Shown here one piece after another: positions 31,086 to 44,451 of a stretch of DNA of 64,000 nucleotides (within the stretch, counting starts at the first letter, position 1; the number at the start of each line of letters is the position of its first letter). Both the position numbers and the translations under genes were made by a program. The notes beneath the pieces were generated by a model, which saw only the letters and a list, made by a program, of their open reading frames with translations, made no database searches and was not told where the DNA came from. Source of the stretch: Dermanyssus gallinae (taxonomy: Eukaryota > Arthropoda > Arachnida > Mesostigmata > Dermanyssidae). The stretch lies in assembly GCA_003439945.1 (NCBI GenBank), contig QVRM01006110.1, forward strand, positions 1 through 64,000, given 5' to 3'.

Positions 31086-32087
31086 CTGTTATAGTAACAC
31101 TGACAACAATGAGCGGCGCGGCATGCACGACGCTCCCACGGTCGACCCGTACGTATAATACATACACATACATACGTCACACGTGCATACGACGACGACA
31201 ACGACGACGATGATGTGATGATGATGATGATGGCGGCGGCTTCGTCCCCGCCGCCGAAGTAGCCGTATATTTCTGGTCGCTGCTGCGGGACGGTTCAGCG
31301 GGAGACGACAGGGTCGGCTTCGACTTCGTTCCTCGCCTCACCTCGCCTTCTGCAACTTTGCTGCCTTCGTGCGCGCACAGTGGTTTCATTCATGAGACCG
31401 GAGGACGACGGGAGGAAAGAGAGTGGGAAAAAGATAAAGAGAACGAAACACACAGAGAGAGAGAGAGAGAGAGGCAGTGAGAGCAAGGGGAGGCCTTCCT
31501 CCATCTCAGCGCTACCTAAAACGAATCAATAAACGTAGCGCACGTTCTTTAACGACAAGCAGACGGCTGATGGTGGTGGTGGTGGTGGTGATGATGATAA
31601 TAATGCTAATCATGATTACTAATAATAGTAATAATAATAATAGAAGAAGAATAATTATTATTATTACTACTATTATTATCAATCGTACCGCCACGTTGTT
31701 ACACACACAATACAGCCGTAGATAATAACGGGCCGCTACTTTGGGAAAGTTACTTTTCCTTGCTTCTTGCCCGATCAATATGAGCAGCCTGCTGCCGCGG
31801 CAAAGCGCTCATTCTTGTTTACAGCCACAGCATGGTCTCTCACGCTCTATCTGTGCTTCTCTCCACAGCACCGTATTCCCACATTATGTTGTCTTGGTCA
31901 GTGTTTATTGTTTGAGCTAGACCGAAGGCTGCTTAGTTAGCTTAGACAGTAGCTGCTTTAGTTGAATTATCCGTTCTCGTGTATGGAGATGTTTGTGCCA
32001 ATAAAGTCAGCGCCATCGTGACGCCAAATACCCTTTTGATCGAGATAGTCATTTTTATCAATCGTCATTTGCACGTAATTGAGTTTA

Positions 32088-32090
<3 letters not shown>

Positions 32091-32120
<30 letters not shown>
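32091..32120. repeat. (AT)n microsatellite
   Basis: Pure AT run of about 14 units. Confidence 0.95.
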
Positions 32121-32124
<4 letters not shown>

Positions 32125-32759
32125 TTAGCCACATTTACGAAACGGAGACAGGATAAATGATCAAACCCTAGACAATATCACGCATTTAAAATTACGAGCA
32201 AGTAGCTGGTAGATCAGAGCCATATACGCCGAATACATACCATCTGCATATCGTACCCGTTTAAGTCGTACAGGCAGTCTAAATGAGGTCGAGGCGACAT
32301 CCTGAACCAAATCTTCACCACCTAAGCATGCCGTATCGGTGAGTCTTCGTAGAGGAGGCAGAAAGGCTAAGTGTGTCCGTAAGGGATTATTTTACTGCGA
32401 TATGTCGTACATACCTTGGTGACAGCAAAAATCGCGTCCACCTTGTTGACGACTAACAAATACGACATCATCGTACATGCATTTATATATTTATTACTTT
32501 TCATACCTAATCACACATAAACGACATACAACACACATATGTACATATACACTTATACGTACGCAAGTACTCCCAGATCGACATTCGACAGACAAGCAGA
32601 CGTTCGTTTGTGTATAATTAAATGTTCTTTTACAGCCATGTATTATACAAGCAGGCACATCGACGCGCGTCACATATACGCCGGTATAGTTGCGGCGTCG
32701 GCCTATCGGCTGGCAGCGGGACCATCAACTAGACAACCGCCAAATTTCTGGTCGACGGT

Positions 32760-32905
32760 TGTTACTGCAGTTGTTGATGATGTTGTTGTTGTTGCTGCTG
32801 CTCCTGATGTTGTTGTTGCTGCTGCTGTTGTTGTCCTTGTTGTTGTTGCTGTTGTTGTTGTTGTTACTGCTGTTGTTGTTGTTGTTGTTACTGCTGTTGT
32901 TTTTG
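32760..32905. repeat. (GTT/GCT)n microsatellite
   Basis: About 145 bases of imperfect GTT, GCT and ACT triplets. Open in all frames, giving poly-Val, poly-Leu or, on the other strand, poly-Asn and poly-Thr. Confidence 0.9.
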
Positions 32906-33666
32906 TCATCAATGGGCATTACTCGTATTTGCAGGCCTCACAAATGGCACGTCCAGACAAATCGTGTTTCCTTTTTCACCGACAACAATTTGTCATTTTG
33001 CCGATTGTCCACTTCAATTGGCCGACGTGGGAACATCGTTGCCGCTGACGGCCGACCGCCTCCCGACTTCTGACAGACCCTACTAGAATGCGCCCCTTCC
33101 TGCACAGCGTACCTGTTGTTGTTGATGTTGTTGTTGTTGCGGGGTGGCTGAATGAGATTTTTGCTGGACGGAACACGGGGCGCGTTGAATGGGCGCTATA
33201 GGATCCCACTTGCGCTTCGTGAGCAACTGTCAGGTTGCAATAATGGTACGAGTATAATCATCAATCAGCTGTGCATGGAACTTTACTAGAGTGGACACGT
33301 CCAAACCTGAGAGATATGTGACGTTTTTATTTATTTAAACGTTAATTATAAACGTTTAATGTAAACTTGTTCATAAGGAGACAATTCTTACCTCTTATAT
33401 ATGGTACGAGTGCGAAGCGCTGAGTGGATCAATGATTCGTCTGCATCACTTCATCGACCCTCTGTGATTCCTGACGGCTTCATAGCTTAAGGTCGAACGG
33501 TAACGGCATGTAGGGCTTCGTCAAGTCGCGCCTCATCCTAGTGCTGCATATGCTAGTCGACATAAGCACTTCGCATACATAGAGAAAAGAGAAAAAGCCG
33601 CAGAGAGGCACTGGACGTCAGAGAAACAGTTACTCTAAAAAATAATCTCGTTTATGTGTACGTTAT

Positions 33667-33668
33667 AC

Positions 33669-33710
<42 letters not shown>
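33667..33710. repeat. (AT)n microsatellite
   Basis: AT run of about 20 units with one interruption near its left end. Confidence 0.95.
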
Positions 33711-33713
<3 letters not shown>

Positions 33714-35804
33714 TTTACTGTATCGAAAGCAGTCGCGTGGAACGTTGAGCTGGACGACGAGAACAGGAGGTTGGCGAGGAGGGTTCCGGTGGCTGGGTGG
33801 GAACCTCTCGACCATCTCCACGTAGTTTGTCTGTTGGTGACGAAGTGGAATTCCACTGTTGCATTTATGGTGGTTGCTTGTCGCTTAATCTACGAGCGAA
33901 CAGAAGGGTCTTACCGGATCGGCTAGCGGCAAATAGATTAGTCTTATCATTTATTTAAGAAATTCTCTATAGAGAAAAGGCCTAGTTGCTCTCCCGGAGT
34001 GCACCCGCCGCACCTATGCATTAAGCGTAAGAAGCGCTTCACAGGGTCTCAACAGAGTCGTTTCATCCTGCGACAGAAGAAGAAGAAGAAATTCTTGTAG
34101 TTATTTCTCCTAATGTCATGATCACGCTTAGTTATCTCGCATAAGTTTAGAGTCGAGCAGGGTCTGCTTGGAAAATATGTGCAGTCTTTCTTCCAGCACT
34201 CCAACAATGTCATTTTAATTACAGGATTGGCTTAAACACTACATAGTATCAAGGTCCCAGGCTGCCAGAGTTCGCAAAATTGAATGGGGCTTGCGGAGTG
34301 TGGACATTTGGTACCCCCCTGAAAAGGATCCGTTTTTGATATCGCCAAGAAGGCATTTCAAGCAATTGATGTGGCGCATGGTGACGCAGCTACTCCGTTT
34401 ACTATTCATATGTGATGTGGGGCAGCTCTAGTGACCCGTTTCTTGCGAAGGTTAAAACCCCTGGCGTGTTCTGGCGTTTATACGGGATTATCGAGATAGC
34501 ATTTAATTTCAATTTTATTTAAGTATACTTCGCAGCAGTGGCGAGGAAATAAATTGTGCACCAAAATATCAAAAACAGAAGTCATCTCATTAGATTGAGG
34601 CGATATGTATAACGAATCTACATTAGTAGATAACCAACGTATTTGCAATTACCACGTAAACAGTAACACACTTGTGCCATACAGCAACCCAGAGGAAGCA
34701 AGAATTCGAACGTGTGACCTACACTTATACAGAGGCAGTTTTTATTAGCAGATGAAAAAAGAAGGTCCGTAGCGAATCAAGAGTGCTCGGTGCAATAACT
34801 TGGAGGGGTCACCTTACGTGCTTGAATGACTCGATTCTTATTAATGATGCTAATTTACCACTCATGGTGAATAACAGCAACGGAATGCACTGTATTGCAT
34901 GACTGAAGACATGTTTAAGGATGTTTATATTCAACGAATTCGATTTCTTGTGTAAACAAAGTGTCTAAAACTCATTTGTGTAGACGTCTTATCTTGATAG
35001 AGAGATTATATACATTATGCAAAAAGTCATCACTGTGGTGAGCACGGTAGAAACATAAGAATAAACAAAGCTTTTGATCGTACTTAAAAAATCGCCATCA
35101 CATTTAATTTCTAGAACATGAACGTCTAAAGTGTCCCCCCAGGCCAGTCCTCTAGCTAAACACTAGTTGCAAACAAGAACAGCGTTGACAGTAAAAAAAC
35201 AGTCTAAGCAAATAGTGCATACCCAACATAAAGGCGTATCCTATAAGTGTACATATCCTCTATGTTTAAGAATATTTACAAAAGCATCCAGGATAGTTTC
35301 AAATAATTTATCAATTTTCAATATGCCCGCAATTCATCTTTTTAATTATGCACAACCTGTCAACGAATTCCTCGGTTCGGCCGGAACGGACACTCGCCGG
35401 AATTGTCTCCTACTCGCTCTGAATGGCTGAAAAGGCCTTTCAAACTAAAGTGGACTTCGTGGACTTTAATTTATCCAAGGTAGAAAACTCCATAGGGTTA
35501 AGGTTGCGCGATATGTAGGCCAATGTACAATAGTAAAGAGGTCCTATTACTGAAAATGATGCTATGTATTTTCACCAGCCATTGTCAACACGTCAAAAGG
35601 GTAGTAGTTTTCTACGATAGAGTCTATCTTCAATTTATGCATGTAGTATGTTCACGTTTGAAAACGTCAAGTCGTTGGTATTGCAGCACAGTTTGCATTT
35701 GTCTTTTACGTTGCCGTTGCTGTCTATATATCTGTATCTTTCTGAGTACGCAACACAATGCCTTCTTGGCCTCGACGGGTGTAAACTTGTTGTCAATCTC
35801 ACAA

Positions 35805-36018
35805 TTTTTTTTTTAATCCTTTCGGGTCTGACTCTACTCTCACCAGGATTTAACGTCCGTTGGAAACTGCTGTGCAGGCAATCGCTTTCATAACGGGACC
35901 CCCACAAATACAATGTGCGACAACGGTGGGGCTCGAACCCTGCGCAACCTAGTATAACTAGGTTACTCCGGTCGCGGGCGCAGACGGCATGCACTACTCC
36001 ACGCCATTACCGGGCTCG
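35805..36018 (-). mobile_element. SINE family B copy 2 (tRNA-related), 214 bp
   Basis: The most complete family B copy. Read on the minus strand, it starts with a tRNA-like head: an A-box-like ATGGCGTGGAGTAG and a B-box GGGTTCGAGCCC about 60 bases later, with a short hairpin (AACCTAG...CTAGGTT) between them. The tail has GACGTTAAAT and GTCAGACCCGAAA and ends in about ten A residues. A diverged target-site duplication is visible: acttgttgtcaatctcacaa (35785-35804) against acttggtgtctatctctagt (36019-36038), about 15 of 20 matching. Confidence 0.75.
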
Positions 36019-37986
36019 ACTTGGTGTCTATCTCTAGTGAATGCTTAACAGGCATAGTAATAGAACACAAGCACGGCATTCATCTTTGCATCGCTCGTAG
36101 ACACAACTTCAATCCAGCGTAATCATAACGTTCCATTTAGCATCTACGGCCTAGTGGCGCTAAATGCACGCTCTTCTATGAGCGTCTCGAAACTCTTCTA
36201 TCGAGGTGGCATTCTGGCTCCCGCAGCCTGTGTATGTGTATATATACATATATACTCATGCAAATTTATTTACGACTTATTCCCAATGGAAATATTTCGT
36301 TTCTCACGCAGGTCAATGCATTGATAGATGCGGGTAAGAGTGCTTTCCGCTACCGTCAAAGCGAATGCAAACTAATAAGGCAGTGGAGGGCGGTGGATTT
36401 CCGCCAAGTCTCTCACGCTGAAGGGGTTGAGGCGTCTGAAACGTCAGTTCTTTCTTTGATTTCGGTTTTCTCTCTCTATTATTGTTGTTGTCATCATTGA
36501 AAAGAAAGCGACATTCTGGCATAGACGATGCGGCCGCTGAAAGAAATACAATCGAGGAAACAGCAGATCTTGAAACAAGGGACAACAACTGCTAGAAAAA
36601 TAATGCGCCCTGACAGGTAAACCACACGACGCGGGACAGCAGACCATCTCGAGATGCCTGTATATCACCTCCTTGAAGTGAGATTCTTTTCTAGATCGGA
36701 AAAATGATAGCTGGCCAATTTGATTGGCCCCGGTTTGATTGGCCGTGATGAGAAACATGTGACTTCACGATACAACACGCTTGCAGATAGCGGCTCTCCC
36801 CTGGCAGATTGCGTTAAGTCTCACGCTTCGATAAAGAATTTAATACCTGGTGTAATAAAAAATAAGGTAGCAAATAAAACTTAGTTCAGACAAGACGCAG
36901 TAGCTGCCTATCTGTGTGTCGGCATGTAAATACAATCTACAAGTATTCGTACATGCATTTCTACCCGTTGCGTTTGCTTTTCGCTCTGCCCTTCCTACTA
37001 CCGAATTGTTGGAGCACACAAGAGTAGGCGAGCATTCGGTATAACTTTAACGTTATTTTATTACTGCCGGCAGGTCCATGAGTGTCGGCCGGCTATGGTG
37101 AGCAAGAGATCTTTTGTGAATTAACCTAGCCTGTACATGCTCCACTGATTCGCATCTTTTACACATGAACATACTTCATGCTTGAACAGAGCAATACCTA
37201 GCATCAGACTACACAAGAATGATTGTTTACGCACTGAGTGCCGGCGCGTTTGGAAGGAAGCTTGTCAATCTCGACCGAATCTGACTCTAGCAGATCGGCA
37301 GAAACGTTTCATGGGTAGCCGTAGTGGCAATTCGGTCTCAGATTATCTGTTGCCTAACCCGCTCACCTGTCGAAGGAGTCAAATAGCTTTTATCCCACAT
37401 CCGAATCAGGCGTCAAGCTGGTAACTCACGGCTAAATATTGGTAAGATTTCTTACAGCTCACGGCGAACAGCAAGCTATGTGTCGAGATAATAAGAAAAC
37501 AGACAGAGCAAGTTCCGTGGCGGAACGCATACCCATTGTGCCCGTTCTTCACTAAGAGGCAGGTTGACTCGCATCTAACTTTTTCGTCAAGATGGAGACC
37601 AATTATACTTTTAAGGAAATGTCAGACCCTAGCATACAGCTTGACTGTTATAATTACTATTATTGCAATTGTGAAGTATGATCGTTTAGGCCAGGTTCAT
37701 ATTGCTCTGCTCGCTTCCGGTCAATTCATGGCGCCTATATTAGAAGTCACGTTTCCCCTACAAACGGCCACACGCATAATCTATCTCAAAAGCATGGCTT
37801 CGCGTCGATCGCCTGTAACGTCTTCAATACGTTTATTGATATCCTTCCGAATTTTCGCTGTACCTGTGCTGATGGGGCCGAGTGTCCACACGTAATGGGT
37901 ACAGAGTAGTAGCTTGATAGCGGAGTGGTAGTCTTCTTGATAGCTCAAGACACTTCTTTCGTTTTCAGCATCCGCGCGTTCTGCAT

Positions 37987-38073
37987 TATTATTATTATTA
38001 TTATTACTATTACTATTACTGTTACTATTACTATTACTATTACTATTACTATTACTATTACTATTACTATTAC

Positions 38074-38160
<87 letters not shown>

Positions 38161-38199
38161 TACTATTACTATTACTATTACTATTACTATTACTATTAC

Positions 38200-38247
<48 letters not shown>

Positions 38248-38262
38248 TATTATTATTATTAA
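37987..38262. repeat. Long (ATT)n/(ATTACT)n microsatellite
   Basis: About 275 bases built only from ATT and ACT triplets (one GTT). Blocks of pure ATT alternate with blocks of alternating ATT-ACT. Both strands stay open as poly-Ile/Thr and poly-Ile/Val, which is an artefact. Confidence 0.95.
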
Positions 38263-38762
38263 CATTATCATGACCGTCATCATTTCCATTTCGAAGAGCT
38301 AGCCAGTCGAGAGCCGGATTGTTACGGTATTGCGCTCGTTGCAGTCCAAGTTACGCGCTGAACAAAGCTGGACGACGCTGAATGAGCGCCATGAATGAAT
38401 GAATGAAACTGCCGACGCGAGAAAGCACACACGAACGTTGCGTACATTCAGATACACCTCGTATTGAAACAAAACGCACACAACAGAAAAACCCTTAATG
38501 GAAAGCCAATCACGGTCAATTTCACGTCAGTGGTGCCGATAAGCTGGCAAAACCTTTGTTTCATCATCGCTGTTGTTGTTGCTGTATCTGCTACTGTTGT
38601 GTCTCTGGCTATGGCGATCCAGAAGATCGGATGTCGTTGTTGTCCAAAATGCCGTCGCCGGTCACACCATCACCAGCCGACAATAGTTGCCGTTCTCGTA
38701 GCAGATTCACCGCAGATGCTGACCGCACCGTCTTTGGTGCTTTCGAATAGCAACGGAAATGG

Positions 38763-38795
<33 letters not shown>
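38763..38795. repeat. (AT)n microsatellite
   Basis: Pure AT run of about 16 units. Confidence 0.95.
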
Positions 38796-38796
<1 letters not shown>

Positions 38797-39583
38797 GTCG
38801 GTATATGGCATTTCGATCGAGGTGTTTGTCTTAGACGGGGAGAGACACATTTTCATGTTCATTAGCACGACGCGAGAACACCATGGACGACACGTCGCCG
38901 GTTCATCGTCTTAGTTCTGACACATTTCTCTTGCTCTGGCCCTGTCTGGCTCTCTCTATTTTGTCGTTTCTTTCCCCGCTCTGGCCTTTCGTCTCGTACT
39001 GTGTATGGCAAATGGTTTCCAACGTTTGTCCGTTCGAGCCGTGACGAACGAGTCTCTCAATAACAAGACGAACAAAAAAAAACCTAGGATAGAGCAGAAA
39101 GTGAGCAGGTATCTAAATTGGCTAGGGCAGCACATGTGGATATTAGCTCGGCTGACACGGCTGACAGACACTACACCAAGTCGACACCAATGTGATCGAT
39201 ACCAATGATAGATGATCGATTCGCCGGTCGCCCCTAGTTGCCGCTGTCAAGCAAGAAGCAAGTAATACAAAGTGTTACTTTGATGATTGTTGCGTTGATT
39301 GTTATGACCGGTGGTCGCAACGATTGTCGCTCAAGGCCTTGTTGACGTTCACACGGGCGCGCGTTGTTTACACGGACTGTGTGTTTTTGGCTGGAATCTG
39401 AACGGCCGGGGTGCACGCAACGGCGCTAGGAGTGGCCCGGCTGCAAAGGGTTACGTTGTCTTGTCAGAACGGCGCCGCTCCATACGCCCTGATCTCCTGC
39501 TGATGGGGGACTATGCTGGTATAGCATGCATAACCGACTAGGTTTAAGTATATATTTATGTGTATATAGAAGAAATAAAAACA

Positions 39584-39586
39584 CTA

Positions 39587-39626
<40 letters not shown>

Positions 39627-39628
39627 TT
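39584..39628. repeat. (AT)n followed by poly-T
   Basis: AT run of about 13 units running directly into about 20 T residues. It could be the tail of a minus-strand retroinsertion, but no target-site duplication was seen. Confidence 0.9.
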
Positions 39629-41160
39629 TTGGAAACTATTGAGTTGCCAATCTTACACTCAACAACCGGAAGGTTACAGTACGCAGCTAACATCATTAAA
39701 TCAGCGTCCGTCAAGTATTTTGATAACTAATTCATTCATCAATATTTTATTCTTAAAATTTTTGGGAAATGTCGATGGAGAAGTTAAGCTGTCGGTAGTC
39801 GAAAAGCTCCTGGAGAGAAATACCCTACTCAGAATCGTTTTTAACGTTTCTGTCTAATTATGGACAGAAGCCGGACAGTTTAGTTCGATGTGTAACCGTT
39901 TTACGCTGTAAATCGTCATTTCAGCCCCAGACCATAGGCTCGGTGGAATATGAAAGAGGATTTTTTTAGTAAAATGTTTATAATTTTCTGCGAGTGAGTT
40001 AGGAACTGAATCTACGGGCGAATAGCAATATCTTGGTTGATGTTTATGTGAAACTTTCGAGGCTATTTTCCAAACTCCTCGAACAGTGAGTACTGAAACG
40101 TCGATGCCACAACCGAAGTACCCAAAAATTGGGCTGCGTAGTGTATATAGCCTGCACATAAAATGTTGAACTGAAATCTGTTCGACAAGCCCTATAAAGG
40201 ACGTCCAAAAAAGCAGCGAAAGACGAAAATGTGCTTATGTGAACATATGCCTCGTTAGAGAATGGATGCCAAGTCCCTCCACACGATTCCCCGGACGACC
40301 ATCTTTGACTGACCAAAAGATCTGCTTCTAACTTGTTTCAACACGAATAAGAGGCGCGGGTCTTAACCGACTTTAGAATTTTTGACAACATTTTATGACA
40401 GACGGTCTTCTTTCTTTCACGAGACTTGCCACAGGTGGTGAAACTTGGGTGTAATTTTGTGATCCACTAGTCATGTCCCAGAGCTCGCTCTGGGATTTCA
40501 AAGCGCCTTCACCACAAAAGTGAAGCTGCAAGGTTTGACTGGCCATTTTTCTCATGAGTGAAATTGTGAGAATGGTCAAATGTACCAAATGTGGTACATA
40601 CCAAAATAATGCACTATTTACTCGAGCAGCTAAGATTTGGCCCAGGCCACATCGTTCATTAGCAGGGTCATGCACAGTAGTCTGGCATAAAAAAGTCTAA
40701 CTAGAAACACAGGCACGTTAAGTAAACGACATGTCTCGTAACCTCTCAAATTCAACCACCTATTTATGTGGAATGAATTCAATGTCTTGCCATGTATCCT
40801 ACGCCATGGTACCACTGACTGGCTGTGCTTTGACTTGATTCTTGTTGTTCCAATAACAACAACAACTGTTCCGCAATGTCCGCCCGTGTGTCCATCTCTC
40901 TGCCCGGGTCCTGCGCGCAGGACGCGAAAGCATCCGCTCCTCCGCCTCCGGCGGGACTGCGACGATATGTCCCTTCCCATCGAACATCAAAGCTTCGTAT
41001 GACGCCGCAGTTGTCGCCTAGCCCTGCCCATGGGAGGAGATCCAGCCCTGTCCGATCGCATACGCCGCAGATCCGCTTCCTTTGATGCCAGATAGAGCCA
41101 CTGATGTCTGATGTATATAGAGAGAAATACTCCGTTCTCTTCAGCCTCTTTTACTTCTTC

Positions 41161-41164
<4 letters not shown>

Positions 41165-41200
<36 letters not shown>
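41165..41200. repeat. (AT)n microsatellite
   Basis: Pure AT run of about 17 units. Confidence 0.95.
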
Positions 41201-41204
<4 letters not shown>

Positions 41205-41737
41205 CCCACTACATGCGCGTAGTGTCCACACCAGCGCATGATTGTTAGTATTATTATTACTACTACTACCATTAAAAGCCAGTGTTACTGTCGCTTCTTG
41301 TTTCTATGCGATGAAGTATTGCCTCATACTTGATTTTCAAAGTCTTGTGGGTGGCTGCACGTCTGCACGCGGTAAGTGGCCCTACTTTCGAGCTGGAATT
41401 CGAGTCTGAGATTTTTCGTCACCGTAGACCACCATTATCTCCGTTGGCGATACCTGGCCACCAACTGGCGTTGGCGACACCGCGTAGTGCGACGAAGTAC
41501 TATTTTTACTTTCGTACTACGTCAGTGCCCCCCGAACGAAGTCGATCGCCCACTGACTCATTCATCGATTCACATTCGTTCACAGCACTTACTTTACTGT
41601 AGTATAGCCTCATTGGATCGGGACAACTAGCAAGGTATCGTCGATCCCACGTTTATCAGTACTGAAGGTGTTTACTTAAGTGTCGTTTTTTTGGTTGTAG
41701 TTATCTTTGTCGTCAAATGACAAAGGTAATCATGTTT

Positions 41738-41812
41738 GTAATGATGATGATGATGAGGGTGATGATGATGATGATTATGGTGATGACAATGATGATGATG
41801 ATGATGACGATG
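41738..41812. repeat. (GAT)n microsatellite
   Basis: Imperfect GAT repeats. The open frames (poly-Asp, poly-His) are artefacts. Confidence 0.9.
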
Positions 41813-42059
41813 AACAGGGTGACCGCGGTTATGCGGTGGTGTTGATGATAATGCTTTTCTTTCTCCCTGATCTTTTCGTTCGTCTACTATACGTCGCTGT
41901 ACGTCGTCGGACGGATTTGGTCGATGAAGCCTGTCGAGTCTCTGTCGGGCTTTGTTGCGCAACCTATTATAACCGTCGTATTAGGCGCTAGTGGTAGCTG
42001 CTCAACAACGCCGCGTGCGTTTTCTCATCGGTGTTCATCACCATCATCAGCAATCTCTT

Positions 42060-42560
42060 CTCCATGCTTTTCGTGGGTTCGTCGTCGTTGTCGTTGTCGT
42101 CGTCTTCGATGTCGTTCTTTCTTCCCGCAGCTTCGTAGCGACGGACTGGCGGCTAGGGTGGCACTGCCTTCGCTCGGGGGTATCGGGCGGGCGGGCGGTC
42201 TGGCGGTGAGGAAAGGCGCCGGGGGAAGCGCGGGGGGTGGGGGGTTGTTCGTCTTCTGTCTCTTCGTCGTATCTTCGCATGGTCCATCGTTGGCCAGCGG
42301 CAGCAGCAGCAGCCGCCATCGTCGTCGTCGTGCACCGGACGAGACCCGAACATCGGGGGTACGAAAACGCCGCCATCGCCGCCGCTGCTGCTGCTGGGGC
42401 GTCCAACCGCTATGACGGTGTAACGGCGCAACGTTTAGCGGCGGTCGCGCCCATCAGCGTGGGAACAACAGCGCTGATGGACCCCACCGACACGAAACGG
42501 ACCTGCGGCTAGATGATCGGCGGCCGCCCGGCCGGCCGGCCAAACAAAGTAGAAGCACCG
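42060..42560. other. GC- and CpG-rich island
   Basis: A locally GC-rich block with many CG dinucleotides (GCC/GCG/GTC triplets, CGGCCGCCCGGCCGGCCGGC at about 42520-42540) in otherwise AT-rich DNA. All frames are largely open because of composition, so I do not call a gene. It could be a promoter or 5' exon of an unrecognised transcript. Confidence 0.45.
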
Positions 42561-44451
42561 TCTCCTTCAAGAAGGACAAAACGAAAGCCAAACGAACGTC
42601 GAGAGACTTAGCAGCCCATGGCGGCCGTAGTGGTGATTGAGTAACTCTGAAGCCAGTAGGAAGCTGAAGTCAATCGCCCCCGACCCCCGGCAGTGAATTC
42701 CGAGCCTCGCTCACTTGCATTGCGCGGGCTGACGCTGCACTGAGATGCGGAGCTGCATAGGGAACAGCGGCACAAGGAGACGGCCGGCAGACGCTGGGAG
42801 TCTCTTGCGGACTGTACCGTAACACGTATAGATAGATAAACGGATAGGATACGCACGTATTTTCAGATGCATTCGTGGTGTGCAGAAGAGGCCGGCCATA
42901 CGCAGGAGTCTCTATGCGTGTGAGTCCACCAGAGTGTCGTCCTTAACGTCAAGTTAGACGAACTTCTTCACTGCACGTATATATAAATAAATATATATAT
43001 GTTTTTTTTTTGCGTGTGTGTGTATGTTGGGTTGTCGTGTGTTATCATCACTTGCGCAACGATAACCGTTGGAGTCTGAAGCTGTCTATCATGGTGGGGA
43101 AAATGAGATGTGAACATGGCCGTTATTACGATCGTCTATGTGCGCACAGATAGATTCGGGTCGAAGCGTGCGCTATTCGAAAATTCGCTATACGAAAAAT
43201 ATCAACAAGTATTTGCTATTTTCGATAGGCGTACTGTGTCAATGACGCGCCTAGGAAAGTACGGTCAATGTCAAGACAAAACTGCCTTTAAGAAAAAATA
43301 TGTGCTAACTAGTTCAGTTTGTTAGAGAATTTGGATCCCCATCTATATATCTATTAGTAAGCGGACCAGATGCCATAAAAGTCCCCCCTAAAGTAGCTAG
43401 AAATCAACTATCCAAAAAATATATCTGCGTAATTATTACCGTGATGCTGCTCAGCGAACGTATTTTAGTCTTAGTTGTTGGGGTAGGTTAAGCCCTTTCC
43501 AATTCCGGAGAAGATGTTGAGAACAGGAAAACTGTCCCTACTAAATGCCTTCAATTAAAGTTCAAAAATAGAATTTCAATCAAGCCCTAGACTCGAATAT
43601 TCATTGGAGGTGGGGCGCAGTTGTATTATTCAGTTCTTAAGGGAGATAATTATCACCCAGGTGTTCAATCATCTAACTATTTACCTATTCATTCATGGAT
43701 TTGGACCGGATTCCAACGTTTTGGTACGGCGTAAGTTCCAAATTGTTACAAGATATTTAGCCTTGAATTAAAGGCACATATTTAAACGCTGGCAAATATT
43801 TACAAACAGGGAATTTATCGTTCAGTAAGATAGTGAAGTATAATCAGTGTAGTAGCACGTTGGGATCAACCTATTAAAACACCACACTCAACAAAATCTT
43901 GCACTACTACTGTCTGTAGATATGAATCAATTTCTCTCGCTTGGGAGATATATATATATATATATATATCACTGTTTGCCGTTCCAACGTATGATGTTGT
44001 GTTGCATTCAAGGATTCGTTGAGCGGAAATTGCTGAACTGTGTGAAATGATACTGATGGCAGAACAAATAGTCCTAAACATACGAGTAAAAATATCAGGG
44101 AGAAGTAGAGGAAAGATAACATCCCCTAGTGTCTTCAAGAGAGCGGCCTAGTTTCTCAATCCAACGAGGGCCCTCCCAAGAGAGCCTCCACACTTTATCG
44201 TCGTTGTAACGCTTTCGGATTGTTTTGTAGGTTGGTGCTGCGACTAATTCTAGTAGTGTGACATATTTTATGAGTCATCCAGGTGCCTACGTTTCAGCTA
44301 GCAATTCGATACACCATCTTCATCACCGCGTATTTGTCACAATACGTTTGGTGTGTATCAACTTTTTTGCGACGGCAAGCTAGCAGTAAAGGCGACTTCA
44401 ATGAACCGTATGACGTCGACACTCTCGACACAATAACGACGATCATACTAT
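42561..44451. other. No recognisable gene
   Basis: No domain, RNA gene or transposon motif seen. A short (AT)n array is at about 43948-43969. Confidence 0.45.

Larger units (their letters stand above)
29831..35800. other. Upstream flank of the bHLH gene, low-complexity DNA
   Basis: About 6 kb without a recognisable gene. It should contain the bHLH promoter and 5' UTR, but I cannot point to a TATA box or start site with confidence. It is rich in trinucleotide runs (GTG near 30019, GTT and TAG near 31010-31085, GAT near 31195-31230, TAA near 31590-31680, GTT at 32760-32905), a (GA)n run near 31450-31472 and (AT)n arrays at 32091-32120 and 33667-33710. Open frames across these runs are homopolymeric artefacts. 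Confidence 0.5.
36039..41700. other. No recognisable gene, simple repeats
   Basis: No conserved domain seen. It contains the long (ATT/ACT)n array at 37987-38262, (AT)n arrays at 38763-38795 and 41165-41200, and an (AT)n plus poly-T run at 39584-39628. A small open frame at about 38622-38750 (plus) has a protein-like composition (see findings). Minus frames at 39854-40316 have a faint RT-like 'FGYFGCGIDVS' motif, too weak to call. Confidence 0.4.

Noticed and set aside
37925..38302. 125-codon poly-Ile/Thr frame and its antisense counterpart
   Set aside because: Produced entirely by the (ATT/ACT)n array, which has no stop triplets in these frames.
39854..40316. Possible RT fragment (FGYFGCGIDVS on the minus strand)
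   Set aside because: A single weak motif without any other RT block nearby is not enough to call a retroelement.
41924..42512. Ala-, Arg- and Val-rich frames on both strands in the GC-rich block
   Set aside because: All frames stay open because of GC-rich triplets. No domain or conserved segment supports coding.
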